48,732 nucleotides of DNA from Streptosporangiaceae bacterium (GTDB taxonomy: Bacteria > Actinomycetota > Actinomycetes > Streptosporangiales > Streptosporangiaceae), in the NCBI GenBank assembly GCA_025964695.1, contig JAOPYK010000215.1, positions 1 through 48,732 on the forward strand, written 5' to 3'. A model generated the notes under the pieces. It had not been told where the DNA came from and ran no database searches. It saw only the letters and a list, made by a program, of their open reading frames with translations. This document shows positions 8,550 through 16,443 of the stretch, piece by piece. Within the stretch, counting starts at the first letter, position 1. Each line of letters begins with the position of its first letter. Position numbers and translations under genes: made by a program.

Positions 8550-10768
8550 CCACGCATCTGTCTCCGCCGGACGCGCCCACCCGCGCCCAGCCCGTACGGG
8601 ATCGCCGCGCCGGAGCGGTCCGCCGGGCCCTGCTGGGCGGACCGGACCAGCCGCGCTGGGCCCGACCTGCCCTGTGGGCCGTGCTGGCCCTCGCCGCGCT
8701 GCTCTACACGTGGTCGCTTTCCTCCGGCGGAATGGCCAATTCCTACTACTCCGCCGCGGTCCTGTCCGGGACCAAGAGCTGGAAGGCGTTCTTCTTCGGC
8801 TCGCTGGACGCCGGGTCCTATATCACCGTCGACAAACCGCCGATGGCCCTGTGGGTGATGGCCCTGTCGGCCCGGATCTTCGGGTTCTCCACCTGGAGTC
8901 TGCTGCTGCCACAGGCCACTGCCGGAGTCGCCTCGGTAGGCGTCCTGTACGCCACGGTGCGCCGTGCCGTCGCGGTGCGTTCTACAGGCCGGCAAGGGAA
9001 CGGCCCGCCTGTGAACGGCGCTCCGTACGCGGCCGGGCTCCTCGCCGCGCTGGTGATGACACTGACCCCCATCACGGTCGCCATCAACCGGGACAACAAC
9101 CCGGACACGCTGCTGGTCCTGCTTCTGGTGGCCGGCGCCTGGGCACTCCAGCGTGCCATCGAGACCGGGCGACTGCGACCGCTGCTGCTCTGCGCGCTCT
9201 TCATAGGCTGCGCCTTCAACACCAAGATGCTGCAGGCTTTCGTGGTGTTGCCCATCTTCGCACTGGTCTATCTGATCTGCGCGCCGTCGGCATTCCCGCG
9301 CCGCATCGGCCGGCTGCTGGCGGCCGGAGCCGTTCTGGTGCTCTCCAGCGCCTGGTGGATGGTGATCGTCGATTGGCTGCCCACGAGCGACAAGCCCTAT
9401 ATCGGCGGCAGCACCGACGGCACCGTCTGGGACCTGGTCGTCGGCTACAACGGGCTCGGCCGTATCTTCGGCCGCAAGGGCGGTGGACTTGGTGGTGGAC
9501 TTGGTGGTGGCGGCGCGAACTTCGGCGGTACGGCCGGGGCCGGCCGGCTGTTCAACGACATCATCGGCGGTCAGATCTCCTGGCTGATCCCGTTCGCGGC
9601 GATCTCCCTGGTGGCCGGGGTGGTGTTCCTCGGTCGTCGTCCCCGTACCGACCTCACCAGGGCGGCACTGCTGCTCTGGGGTGGCTGGCTGGCCCTGCAC
9701 CTGCTGGTGTTCAGTTTCGCCCAGGGCACCTTCCACCCGTACTACACGACCGCGCTGGCACCTGCCATCGGCGCCCTGGCCGGTATGGGCGGCGTGTTGA
9801 TGTTCCAGGCCCACCGGCGCTCCATCGGCTGGTGGGCACTGCCGTTCGCCGTTGCCGTGACGGGTGCGTGGTCGTTCGCCCTGCTGCGCCGGACTCCGGA
9901 CTGGAATCCGTGGCTGTCGTGGACGGTCACGACGGCCACCGTGCTCGCCGTGGTCGGCCTGGTGGGCGCGCGCCTGCTGCGCCAGGCGGGACCAACGCCG
10001 GCCTCACGGTTGCTGACCGGAGCGGTGATCGTCGGCCTGGTGGGCGGGCTGGCCGGACCCGCCGCGTACGCGGAGTCGACGACGACCAGTCAGGTCAATG
10101 GCACCAACCCCATGGCCGGGCCGGCCTCCGGCGGGATGCGTGGTCCCGGCGGGATGCGTGGTCCCGGCGGGATGGGCGGCCCCAGGATGGGCGCTTCCGG
10201 CGGGATGGGAGGTCCCGGTCGTATGGGTGGCGGGGACGGTCCCGGTGGAAAGCGTCCGCCCGGGATGGTCAACGGTCGGCCGCCCGTCGGCGGTCAGGCC
10301 TCCGGGGGGCTGCCGGCCGGCGATGGCCAGGGTAACGGCGGGCCGGGTGGCGGCGGCATAGGGGGAGGCCCCGGCGGGGGCATCGACTCGAAGATGATCG
10401 ATTACCTGGTGAAGAATGTGCACGGCGCCCGGTGGCTGGTGGCCGTGACCAACGTACATTCCGCCTCGTCGATCATGCTGCAGACCGGTAAGCCGGTGAT
10501 CGCCATGGGCGGCTTCACCGGCAGCGACCCGGCCATGACGGTGGCGAAGCTCCAGCAGTACGTCAAGGAGGGCTCGCTGCGTTATCTCCTGCTCGGCGGC
10601 GACAACCACGGGGGGACCTCCGACGTAACCTCGTGGGTTCAGAAGAACTGCGCGGTGGTCAAGGCGAGTGAGTACGGCGGCACCGCCTCCAGCGGCTCAA
10701 GCTCCAGCGGGTCGAACTCCAGCGATTCCAACTCGAGCAGCGAGCAGCTCTACCGCTGCGGGACCTGA
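8546..10768 (+). CDS. ArnT/PMT-type polyprenyl-phosphate glycosyltransferase
   Basis: This 740-residue membrane protein resembles the GT39/GT83 family (ArnT, YkcB). It has about ten to twelve helices, the early acidic segment in the first loop typical of this fold replaced by GGMANSYYSAAVLSG, then a lysine-aspartate motif (TVDKPPMALWVMAL) and a NRDNNPDT loop. After the membrane part comes a Gly/Met/Pro low-complexity stretch of about 100 residues, with tandem GPGGMR units coded by 10128-10200, and then a folded-looking C-terminal domain (LVKNVHGARWLVAVTNVH ... IAMGGFTGSD). It probably transfers a sugar from the lipid carrier made by the preceding protein to a cell-envelope acceptor. A close paralogue lies at 12470-14527. 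Confidence 0.88.
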   Translation: MTTHLSPPDAPTRAQPVRDRRAGAVRRALLGGPDQPRWARPALWAVLALAALLYTWSLSSGGMANSYYSAAVLSGTKSWKAFFFGSLDAGSYITVDKPPMALWVMALSARIFGFSTWSLLLPQATAGVASVGVLYATVRRAVAVRSTGRQGNGPPVNGAPYAAGLLAALVMTLTPITVAINRDNNPDTLLVLLLVAGAWALQRAIETGRLRPLLLCALFIGCAFNTKMLQAFVVLPIFALVYLICAPSAFPRRIGRLLAAGAVLVLSSAWWMVIVDWLPTSDKPYIGGSTDGTVWDLVVGYNGLGRIFGRKGGGLGGGLGGGGANFGGTAGAGRLFNDIIGGQISWLIPFAAISLVAGVVFLGRRPRTDLTRAALLLWGGWLALHLLVFSFAQGTFHPYYTTALAPAIGALAGMGGVLMFQAHRRSIGWWALPFAVAVTGAWSFALLRRTPDWNPWLSWTVTTATVLAVVGLVGARLLRQAGPTPASRLLTGAVIVGLVGGLAGPAAYAESTTTSQVNGTNPMAGPASGGMRGPGGMRGPGGMGGPRMGASGGMGGPGRMGGGDGPGGKRPPGMVNGRPPVGGQASGGLPAGDGQGNGGPGGGGIGGGPGGGIDSKMIDYLVKNVHGARWLVAVTNVHSASSIMLQTGKPVIAMGGFTGSDPAMTVAKLQQYVKEGSLRYLLLGGDNHGGTSDVTSWVQKNCAVVKASEYGGTASSGSSSSGSNSSDSNSSSEQLYRCGT

Positions 10769-10786
10769 CCGATTCCCCGCACCGGG

Positions 10787-10816
10787 GGGCGGATCCACGA
10801 TCGTGTGGGTCCGCCC
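10787..10816 (+). terminator. Putative terminator hairpin after the glycosyltransferase operon
   Basis: GGGCGGATCCAC (10787-10798) can pair with GTGTGGGTCCGCCC ending at 10816, with one G-U pair and a short GATC-containing loop. It lies 19 bp after the stop codon at 10768. There is no T tract. Confidence 0.55.
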
Positions 10817-10896
10817 TGGTGTTGTGTGACCCAGGTCATGTTTGTACGGTGTGACGCAATAAACCCATTCGGCGCTTATTCAGCTGTGGGTTCCCA

Positions 10897-11577
10897 GTGC
10901 ACAGCGGCAGCATCCTGAATCACCCGCACACCTTGCGAATGGCGACCTTGACCGAGCTCCACTCCCCGTCGGTCGACGGGCCGGACGACATCACTCATGC
11001 GATACGCCAGGCCCAGAAGGGCGACGAGGAGTGCTTCCGAACCCTGTACCGGGCGGTCCAGCCACGGCTGCTGAGATACCTTCAGGCCCTGGTCGGGGAG
11101 GACGCGGAGGACGTCGCCTCGGACGCGTGGCTGCAGATCGCGCGCGATCTGGGATCGTTCCACGGTGACGACGCCGGGTTCCGCGGGTGGGCGGCGACGG
11201 TCGCCCGTAACCGGGCCATGGACCATCTCCGGCGGCAGCGACGGCGCCCGGTCCCGGCCATGTCGATCGAGGACCTGGCCGAGCGGGCGGGACCCGAGGA
11301 CACCGCCGGGGCCGCGATCGAAGCGATGTCGACGGACGCCGCCATAAAACTGATCGCGAGGCTTCCACGTGACCAGGCGGAGGCCGTGCTGCTGCGGGTC
11401 GTGGTGGGCCTGGACGCGAAGAGCGCCGCCGACGTGCTGGGCAAGCGGGCGGGCGCGGTCCGTACCGCCTCCTACCGAGGTCTGCGCAGGCTCGCGCAAC
11501 ACCTGGAGGAAGACGGCTCCGGCCACGCGGAACAGCACGATCACCCTTCCTCCGGGCCGAGCGCTGCGGCGCAGTGA
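10897..11577 (+). CDS. ECF-type RNA polymerase sigma factor
   Basis: This is a sigma-70 family protein of up to 226 residues. Region 2 spans about residues 30-105 (GDEECFRTLYRAVQPRLLRYL, then EDVASDAWLQIARDL and the -10 recognition part WAATVARNRAMDHLRRQRR). Region 4 spans about 145-200 (IARLPRDQAEAVLLRVV ... LGKRAGAVRTASYRGLRRLA). The short His-rich tail EQHDHPSS is unusual. The GTG at 10897 gives the longest product; ATG 10939 is an equally likely start because the domain begins only after it. The near-palindrome TGACCCAGGTCA at about 10826-10838 lies in the promoter region. The next gene encodes a single-span membrane protein, so they form a sigma/anti-sigma-like pair. Confidence 0.88.
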   Translation: MHSGSILNHPHTLRMATLTELHSPSVDGPDDITHAIRQAQKGDEECFRTLYRAVQPRLLRYLQALVGEDAEDVASDAWLQIARDLGSFHGDDAGFRGWAATVARNRAMDHLRRQRRRPVPAMSIEDLAERAGPEDTAGAAIEAMSTDAAIKLIARLPRDQAEAVLLRVVVGLDAKSAADVLGKRAGAVRTASYRGLRRLAQHLEEDGSGHAEQHDHPSSGPSAAAQ

Positions 11578-11611
11578 CATTGGCGGCGTCTTCGGCGCTA
11601 AAGGACATGAG

Positions 11612-12382
11612 ATGAGCGAACACCGTCCAAGGAAGATCGACCGGGAGACCGCCGAGCGGCTACTCCGCGGTGGGTCCGCCCTACCCCCGGACGGTTCGGA
11701 TGCTCTCGCCGGCCTGCTCGCCGCGGCGGCCGCCCCCGCCCAGGCAGGCGAGCTCGCCGGCGAGTCCGCGGCCCTGACCGCCTTCTGGGAGGCGAGCAGA
11801 TCCGCTGCTCCCTCCCGGGCGCATTCAGGGTTCAGGACCGCGGTGGCGAGATTCCTCACCGTCAAGGCGGCTGCGGCCGCCGTGGCGCTCACGGCCTTCG
11901 GCGGTGCCGCGCTGGCCGCCGGGGCCGGTGCGCTGCCGGCCCCGCTGACCGATTCCGGGCCGCCCGCGCACCGGCAGCCGGCCCCCCGGACCTCCAAGCC
12001 GGTGATCCCCCTCGCACCGCTGGTCTCCCCGCACCCGGTCGGATCCCCGGAACCGACCCAGGCCACCGGGACGGCGCCCACCATGGCCGGGCTGTGCCGC
12101 AGCTACCTCGCCAGGCTGAAGAAGGCCGGGTTCCAGGGCACCTCGGGGAAGACCCGCCACCTTTCCGACGAACCCCGCTATGCGGCTCTGCTCAAGGCCG
12201 CCGGCGGCGAGCAGAACATCATCGCACACTGCCTGATAGTGCTGCATGCGCTGCCGGGTAGTGACAACGGCCAGCCGAACCGCTGGCCGACCGCTTCCGG
12301 CTTCCCGACCAAGATGCCGACCTGGCCGACCGGCCAACCGTCATGGCCCACCGAACGAACGGGTGACCATGGCGGCCACTGA
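11612..12382 (+). CDS. Single-span membrane protein, probable partner of the ECF sigma factor
   Basis: The start ATG 11612 is preceded by AAAGGA, and the product is 256 residues. The N-terminal about 75 residues are cytoplasmic and helical (KIDRETAERLLRGGSALPPDG, LAGLLAAAAAPAQAGELAGE). One membrane helix follows (about 86-110, around AVALTAFGGAALAAGAGAL). The outer part is Pro-rich, then has a compact motif (MAGLCRSYLARLKKAGFQG) and a Pro/Trp-rich tail. Its position 34 bp after the sigma gene and its topology fit an anti-sigma factor, but the classical zinc-binding HxxxCxxC motif is absent, so the role is inferred. Confidence 0.7.
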   Translation: MSEHRPRKIDRETAERLLRGGSALPPDGSDALAGLLAAAAAPAQAGELAGESAALTAFWEASRSAAPSRAHSGFRTAVARFLTVKAAAAAVALTAFGGAALAAGAGALPAPLTDSGPPAHRQPAPRTSKPVIPLAPLVSPHPVGSPEPTQATGTAPTMAGLCRSYLARLKKAGFQGTSGKTRHLSDEPRYAALLKAAGGEQNIIAHCLIVLHALPGSDNGQPNRWPTASGFPTKMPTWPTGQPSWPTERTGDHGGH

Positions 12383-12395
12383 CCACTCTCCCCGC

Positions 12396-12439
12396 TGCGG
12401 AGGGGCGGCGGTTTCCCCCGTGACCGCCGCCCCTCCGCA
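12396..12439. terminator. Strong bidirectional terminator hairpin
   Basis: A perfect 17-bp inverted repeat (TGCGGAGGGGCGGCGGT at 12396-12412 and its complement at 12423-12439, 10-nt loop) separates the convergent membrane-protein gene and the minus-strand glycosyltransferase. Confidence 0.85.
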
Positions 12440-12469
12440 CCCCCTCCACCGCGGGGCCGACCGACCTGC

Positions 12470-14527
12470 TCACGACTTGGTCAGGTCGTAGACCGTGGTG
12501 CCGCCCACGGTCGAGGCGGTGAAGGTCCGCTGGACCCAAGAGCTGATCTGCTGGGCGTCATCGCTGCCGCCGGAGCTCTGCCCGCCGCGACGGCCCATGG
12601 GTCCTCCGGTGCCGCCGTCGATGTAGTAGTGGATCTTCCCTTCGCTGACGTACTGCTGGAACCGCGCCAGCGTGGGTGCCGGGTCGGTGCCGTTGAACCC
12701 GCCGACGGCCATCACCGGCTCGCCCGTCGCCAGCTGGTAGCCGGCCGCGTTGTTGGAGCCGGTGGCCGCCGCGACCCAGGTGTACTCGCTGGCGCCAGCC
12801 TTCAGGAGCGCGGTCAGCGCGGCACTGGGAGTGCCCGCGTTGAGCAGACCGCCCCCACCGGGTCCCCTCATCCCCGCGGGCCGGCCCTGGTTCTGCCCCT
12901 GCCGCTGCGGGAACCCGGCACCATTGCCTGGCCGGCCCGGTGCCGCCCCGGCTCCCGGTCCGCCCTGGCCCCCACCGAGAGCGCCCCTGGGAGCCCCGCC
13001 GCCGGGCCGGGACATGCCGCCCGGGCCACCGGTGGAGGGACCCGCCGAGGGGATCGCCCCGATGTGCGCCGACGACGCGGTGTCGAGGGCGTAGGCCGCC
13101 GGACCGGCGATCGAGACCGTCACCGTGAGGATTGCGGCGACGGCGGGCAACCGGCCCGACCGGCCGCCCGCGACCAGCAGCACCGCGGCGGCCAGACCGC
13201 CGATCAGCACGCCCGGTCGTAGCCAGGGATTCCAGTCCGGGGTCCGGCCCAGCAACACGTACGCCCACCAGGCGGTCACCGCCACGCAGCCCGCTAGCGT
13301 CCCGCGGGCGGCGAGGTCACGGCGTCGCGACCAGAGCAGGGCCGCACCGATGCCCACCAGCGCCGCGATCGCCGGGGCCAGCGCCACCGTGTAGTAGGCA
13401 TGGAAGATGCCCTGCATGAAACTGAAGACCAGCCCGGTCACCAGCAGCCAGCCGCCCCACAGCAGCAGCGCCGCACGGGCCCGGTCGTCGCGGGGCGAGT
13501 GCCTGGTCACCCAGAGCCCGGCCACGAGCAGGATCAGCGCGGCGGGCAGCAGCCAGGAGACCTGGCCGCCCAGCTCTGCGCCGAAGAGCCGGCCCCAGCC
13601 GGCGTCCTGGTTGAGGTTGCCCAGTCCGCCGGTCTCGTCTCCCGTGAGCCGGCCGAGCCCGTTGTAGCCGAGGGCGAGCTCCAGCACGCTGTTGTGCTGG
13701 GAACCTCCGATGTACGGGCGGGAGCCTTCGGGCACCAGGGCGACGACCGCCACCCACCAGCCGGCCGACACCATCATCGCTCCTCCCGCGAGCAGCAGCT
13801 GCCACAGCCGGCGCCGCACCGGGACGGGGGCGCACACCAGGTAGACCAGCCCGAAGGCCGGTACGACCAGGAATGCCTGCAGCATCTTGGCCAGGAACCC
13901 GAAGCCCACGCAGCTCCCGGCGAAGACCAGCCAGGAGGTGCGGGCGTCCTGCTGAGCGCGTACGACTCCGTACGCGGCGAGCGTCAGCAGCAGGACGAGC
14001 AGCGCGTCGGGGTTGTTGAAGCGGAACATCAGCGCGGACACGGGGGTGAGCGCCAGCACCGCACCGGCCAGCAGCGCCGCTCCGGCGGCCTGGCCGGCCG
14101 GGACACGGCCGCCCCCGAGCGCGCGCCGCACCGCGGCGTACAGCACGCCCACGGTGCCCACTCCCATGAGCGCCTGCGGCACCAGGATGCTCCACGTGTT
14201 CACCCCGAAGATCCGTGCGGCCAGCGCCATCGGCCACAGCGCGGCCGGGGTCTTGTCGACGGTGATGGCGTTCGCCGCGTCGGAGGAACCGAAGAAGAAG
14301 GCCTTCCAGCTGGTCGCGCCCGCCTGGACGGCGGCCGAGTAGAAGGAATTGGCCCAGCCCGACGCGCCGAGGCCGTACAGGTAGAGCACGGCGGTCGCGG
14401 CCAGCAACGCGATCAGCACGGGACGCGCCCACGGCGGATCGGACGGGTGACCGCGCGCCAGCCGGCGAACCGGTGATCGGGGCTCTGGTCGTTCAGGCCC
14501 GGTCGTGCGCTCATGCAGCAGTGTCAT
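12470..14527 (-). CDS. ArnT/PMT-type glycosyltransferase, second paralogue
   Basis: This 685-residue paralogue of the 8546-10768 product has the same order: GASGWANSFYSAAVQAG, ITVDKTPAALWPMALAAR, a MFRFNNPDALL loop, multiple helices, a Gly/Pro/Arg-rich stretch (about 490-560) and a C-terminal domain with YTWVAAATGSNNAAGYQL and VMAVGGFNGTDPAPT. Keeping the C-terminal domain in both copies suggests it is functional, perhaps binding the acceptor. It has no dedicated GT2 partner and may share the lipid-sugar donor. It is transcribed divergently from the electron-transfer operon, across the box arrays at 14562-14651. Confidence 0.88.
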   Translation of the reverse strand: MTLLHERTTGPERPEPRSPVRRLARGHPSDPPWARPVLIALLAATAVLYLYGLGASGWANSFYSAAVQAGATSWKAFFFGSSDAANAITVDKTPAALWPMALAARIFGVNTWSILVPQALMGVGTVGVLYAAVRRALGGGRVPAGQAAGAALLAGAVLALTPVSALMFRFNNPDALLVLLLTLAAYGVVRAQQDARTSWLVFAGSCVGFGFLAKMLQAFLVVPAFGLVYLVCAPVPVRRRLWQLLLAGGAMMVSAGWWVAVVALVPEGSRPYIGGSQHNSVLELALGYNGLGRLTGDETGGLGNLNQDAGWGRLFGAELGGQVSWLLPAALILLVAGLWVTRHSPRDDRARAALLLWGGWLLVTGLVFSFMQGIFHAYYTVALAPAIAALVGIGAALLWSRRRDLAARGTLAGCVAVTAWWAYVLLGRTPDWNPWLRPGVLIGGLAAAVLLVAGGRSGRLPAVAAILTVTVSIAGPAAYALDTASSAHIGAIPSAGPSTGGPGGMSRPGGGAPRGALGGGQGGPGAGAAPGRPGNGAGFPQRQGQNQGRPAGMRGPGGGGLLNAGTPSAALTALLKAGASEYTWVAAATGSNNAAGYQLATGEPVMAVGGFNGTDPAPTLARFQQYVSEGKIHYYIDGGTGGPMGRRGGQSSGGSDDAQQISSWVQRTFTASTVGGTTVYDLTKS

Positions 14528-14561
14528 GCGACGAAGCTAGACAACCGCCGTGGGCGGACGG

Positions 14562-14651
14562 TGAGAGCCGTCTGAGAACCCGATGAAGCCCCCCCAGCGG
14601 TGAGCAGAGACCTCTCATCCAGTCCTCAGGCCGCCGTTCAGGCGTTTCTCA
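14562..14651. promoter_or_regulatory. Divergent response-regulator box arrays
   Basis: Plus-strand units start at 14562 (TGAGAGCCGTC), 14573 (TGAGAACCCGA) and 14584 (TGAAGCCCCCC), exactly 11 bp apart. Minus-strand units start at 14651 (TGAGAAACGCC), 14640 (TGAACGGCGGC), 14628 (TGAGGACTGGA) and 14617 (TGAGAGGTCTC), with spacing 11, 12 and 11. The arrangement copies that at 7102-7176 and lies between the second glycosyltransferase gene and the flavin electron-transfer operon. Confidence 0.65.
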
Positions 14652-14690
14652 GGTGTGCCGCGCAGCCTGGAGGCCAACGAGAGAGAAGGG

Positions 14691-14999
14691 ATGGCCACCA
14701 TGGACACGCACGAGGCCGCACGGAGCCGTGACGAGGGACGGAGGCTGATCCGGCGCGTCACCTCCCTGCTGGCCGCCGGGGGGCTCGCGGTGGCGGTGGT
14801 GATCGGAGTCGCCGGGGCCGAGCAGAAGACGGTATCGACGGTGAGCTCGACCTCACCCGGCTCCTCGTCCTCGGGCTCGTCCTCCGCCTCGGGCTCGTCG
14901 GATTCCTCGTCGAGCTCCGGCAGCGGCACGCTGCAGCAGCCGGCCCAGGCACCGTTCTCCTCCGGCACCTCGGGGGCCGTCACTTCAGGGGGATCGTGA
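14691..14999 (+). CDS. Ser-rich single-span membrane peptide heading the electron-transfer operon
   Basis: This is a peptide of about 102 residues with one membrane helix (LIRRVTSLLAAGGLAVAVVIG), then about 45 residues almost wholly Ser/Gly/Thr, ending in TSGAVTSGGS. AGAGAAGGG lies immediately before ATG 14691; ATG 14700 has better spacing and may be the true start. The stop overlaps the apbE-like start (GTGA). Membrane FMN-binding proteins with a Ser-rich linker commonly accompany such operons and are flavinylated on Thr in (S/T)GAT by ApbE. Here the FMN_bind fold is missing and only an SGAVT end remains, so it may be a minimal or degenerate acceptor. Function unproven. Confidence 0.75.
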   Translation: MATMDTHEAARSRDEGRRLIRRVTSLLAAGGLAVAVVIGVAGAEQKTVSTVSSTSPGSSSSGSSSASGSSDSSSSSGSGTLQQPAQAPFSSGTSGAVTSGGS

Positions 15000-15880
15000 T
15001 GACCTACGGCAAGGAGAGCTTTCCGTTGTGGGGTGGCACGGCGACGCTGCTGGTGACGGAGCCCGACCGGCTCCACGTTGCCCGGGGGGCCGTGGATCAG
15101 GTGATCGCGGAGATCGACGCCGCGTGCAGCTCCTACCGCGGTGACTCCGAACTGGCTCGCGTGAACACCGCGGGCGGCAGGCCGGTCCCCGTCTCAGCCA
15201 CCTTCCACGCGGTGCTGCGGACGGCCCTGCACGCGGCCGAGGTGACCCGTGGCCTGGTCGATCCCACCGCCGGGTGCCATCAGGCCGACTGGCGGTCCGT
15301 CCGGATCGACGAACCGACCGGCACTGTCACGCTGCCCCCCGGGGCGACCCTCGACTTCGGGTCGATCGGAAAGGCATTCGCCGCCGACCGCGCCGCCGAA
15401 CTCGCCGCCGGCCGGGCACGGTGCGGGGTGCTCGTGGCGCTTGGCGGAGACATCACGGTCGCGGGCCCCGTGCCCGCCCAAGGATGGCCGGTGCGCGTCG
15501 CCGACGACCACCGCACCTCTTCCGACGGTGGCCTGCCACCCGGCCAGGACATCGTCCTGCGCGTACCAGGCGGCCTGGCCACCTCCAGCCTGGCGGTGCG
15601 AACGCGCATCCTGCGCGGCGGCCGCGTCGTCACCCACATCGTCGATCCCCGCTCCAGCCTGCCGGTGCGCGGGCCGTGGCGCACCGTCTCCGTCGCCGCC
15701 GGAACCTGCGTCGATGCCAACACCGCCACTACGGCCGCCATCGTCCGCGGCTACGAAGCCCGCGACTGGCTGGCCACCCAGGCGCTGCCTGCCCGGCTCG
15801 TCCACACCGACGGGTGGACCACCACCGTCGGCGGCTGGCCCGCCGACACCGACTGGCCCGGCGTGAAGGTGGCCGGCTGA
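14996..15880 (+). CDS. FAD:protein FMN transferase (ApbE family)
   Basis: This 294-residue protein has family landmarks in order: the early Cys/Arg segment SSYRGDSELARVN, the central GATLDFGSIGKAFAADRAAE, GVLVALGGDI, and the C-terminal HIVDPRSSLPVRG and DANTATTAAIV. The Asp and Thr residues of the last two blocks bind Mg2+ and FAD in known ApbE proteins. It attaches FMN from FAD to a Thr or Ser of extracytoplasmic proteins. No signal peptide or lipobox is visible, which is unusual for this family in Gram-positives. The start is GTG 14996 or the adjacent ATG 14999. It sits second in the operon, so its target should be a product of this operon or elsewhere in the genome. Confidence 0.9.
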   Translation: MMTYGKESFPLWGGTATLLVTEPDRLHVARGAVDQVIAEIDAACSSYRGDSELARVNTAGGRPVPVSATFHAVLRTALHAAEVTRGLVDPTAGCHQADWRSVRIDEPTGTVTLPPGATLDFGSIGKAFAADRAAELAAGRARCGVLVALGGDITVAGPVPAQGWPVRVADDHRTSSDGGLPPGQDIVLRVPGGLATSSLAVRTRILRGGRVVTHIVDPRSSLPVRGPWRTVSVAAGTCVDANTATTAAIVRGYEARDWLATQALPARLVHTDGWTTTVGGWPADTDWPGVKVAG

Positions 15881-16443
15881 TGACACTCTGGTACGCCACC
15901 CGGGCCTTCGGCGTCATCTCCGTGGTGCTGCTCGGCGCCGTCATGGTGCTGGGCCTGCTCACGACCGGACGGCGGGCGCCGCTGCGGGGGCCGGCCTTCG
16001 TCGTCACCGGACTGCACCGCTCACTGTCGATGCTGGCGGTCGCGTTCGTCGCGCTGCATGTGATCACCGGTGTCGTCGACGGTTACACACCGCTGACCTG
16101 GCTGGACGCGGTGGTGCCGTTCGGCTCCTTCTACCAGCCGTTCTGGACCGGGCTGGGCGCGGTCGCCCTCGATCTGATGATCGCCCTGATCGCGACCAGC
16201 CTGCTGCGGGCCCGGCTGGGGCTGCGGGCCTGGCGGGCGGTGCACTGGCTGGCGTACGCCTGCTGGCCCGTAGCGCTGGCGCACGGCCTCGGCCAGGGCA
16301 CCGACCGCGGCTCGCTGCTCCTGCTCGTGCCCACCGGCCTGTCCGTGCTGGCCGTGGCGGCCGCCGGCCTGCTCCGGCTGGGCGCCGACCGGCGGCCGGC
16401 ACCGCCACATCCCGTGAAGCACCTGGAAGGGAGCCTGAGATGA
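15880..16443 (+). CDS. Ferric-reductase-like heme membrane protein
   Basis: ATG 15880 overlaps the ApbE stop (TGATG). The 187-residue product has about six helices and paired His in consecutive helices: VTGLHRSLSMLAVAFVALH near residues 43-60, and VHWLAYACWPVALAHG near 123-138. This fits bis-heme coordination of the ferric-reductase/NOX transmembrane domain. No flavin or NAD domain is fused, so electrons must come from partner proteins, most simply the NuoF-like protein and ferredoxin downstream. The next start overlaps its stop (ATGA). Confidence 0.88.
   Translation: MTLWYATRAFGVISVVLLGAVMVLGLLTTGRRAPLRGPAFVVTGLHRSLSMLAVAFVALHVITGVVDGYTPLTWLDAVVPFGSFYQPFWTGLGAVALDLMIALIATSLLRARLGLRAWRAVHWLAYACWPVALAHGLGQGTDRGSLLLLVPTGLSVLAVAAAGLLRLGADRRPAPPHPVKHLEGSLR

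Noticed and set aside
7760-9814. 684-codon open frame on the minus strand opposite the glycosyltransferases
   Set aside because: Its translation lacks hydrophobic cores, and the opposite strand has clear GT2 and ArnT-like motifs.
10128-10200. Tandem DNA repeats around GTCCCGGCGGGATGCG
   Set aside because: They code the Gly/Met-rich linker of the ArnT-like protein and are explained by protein-level repeats.
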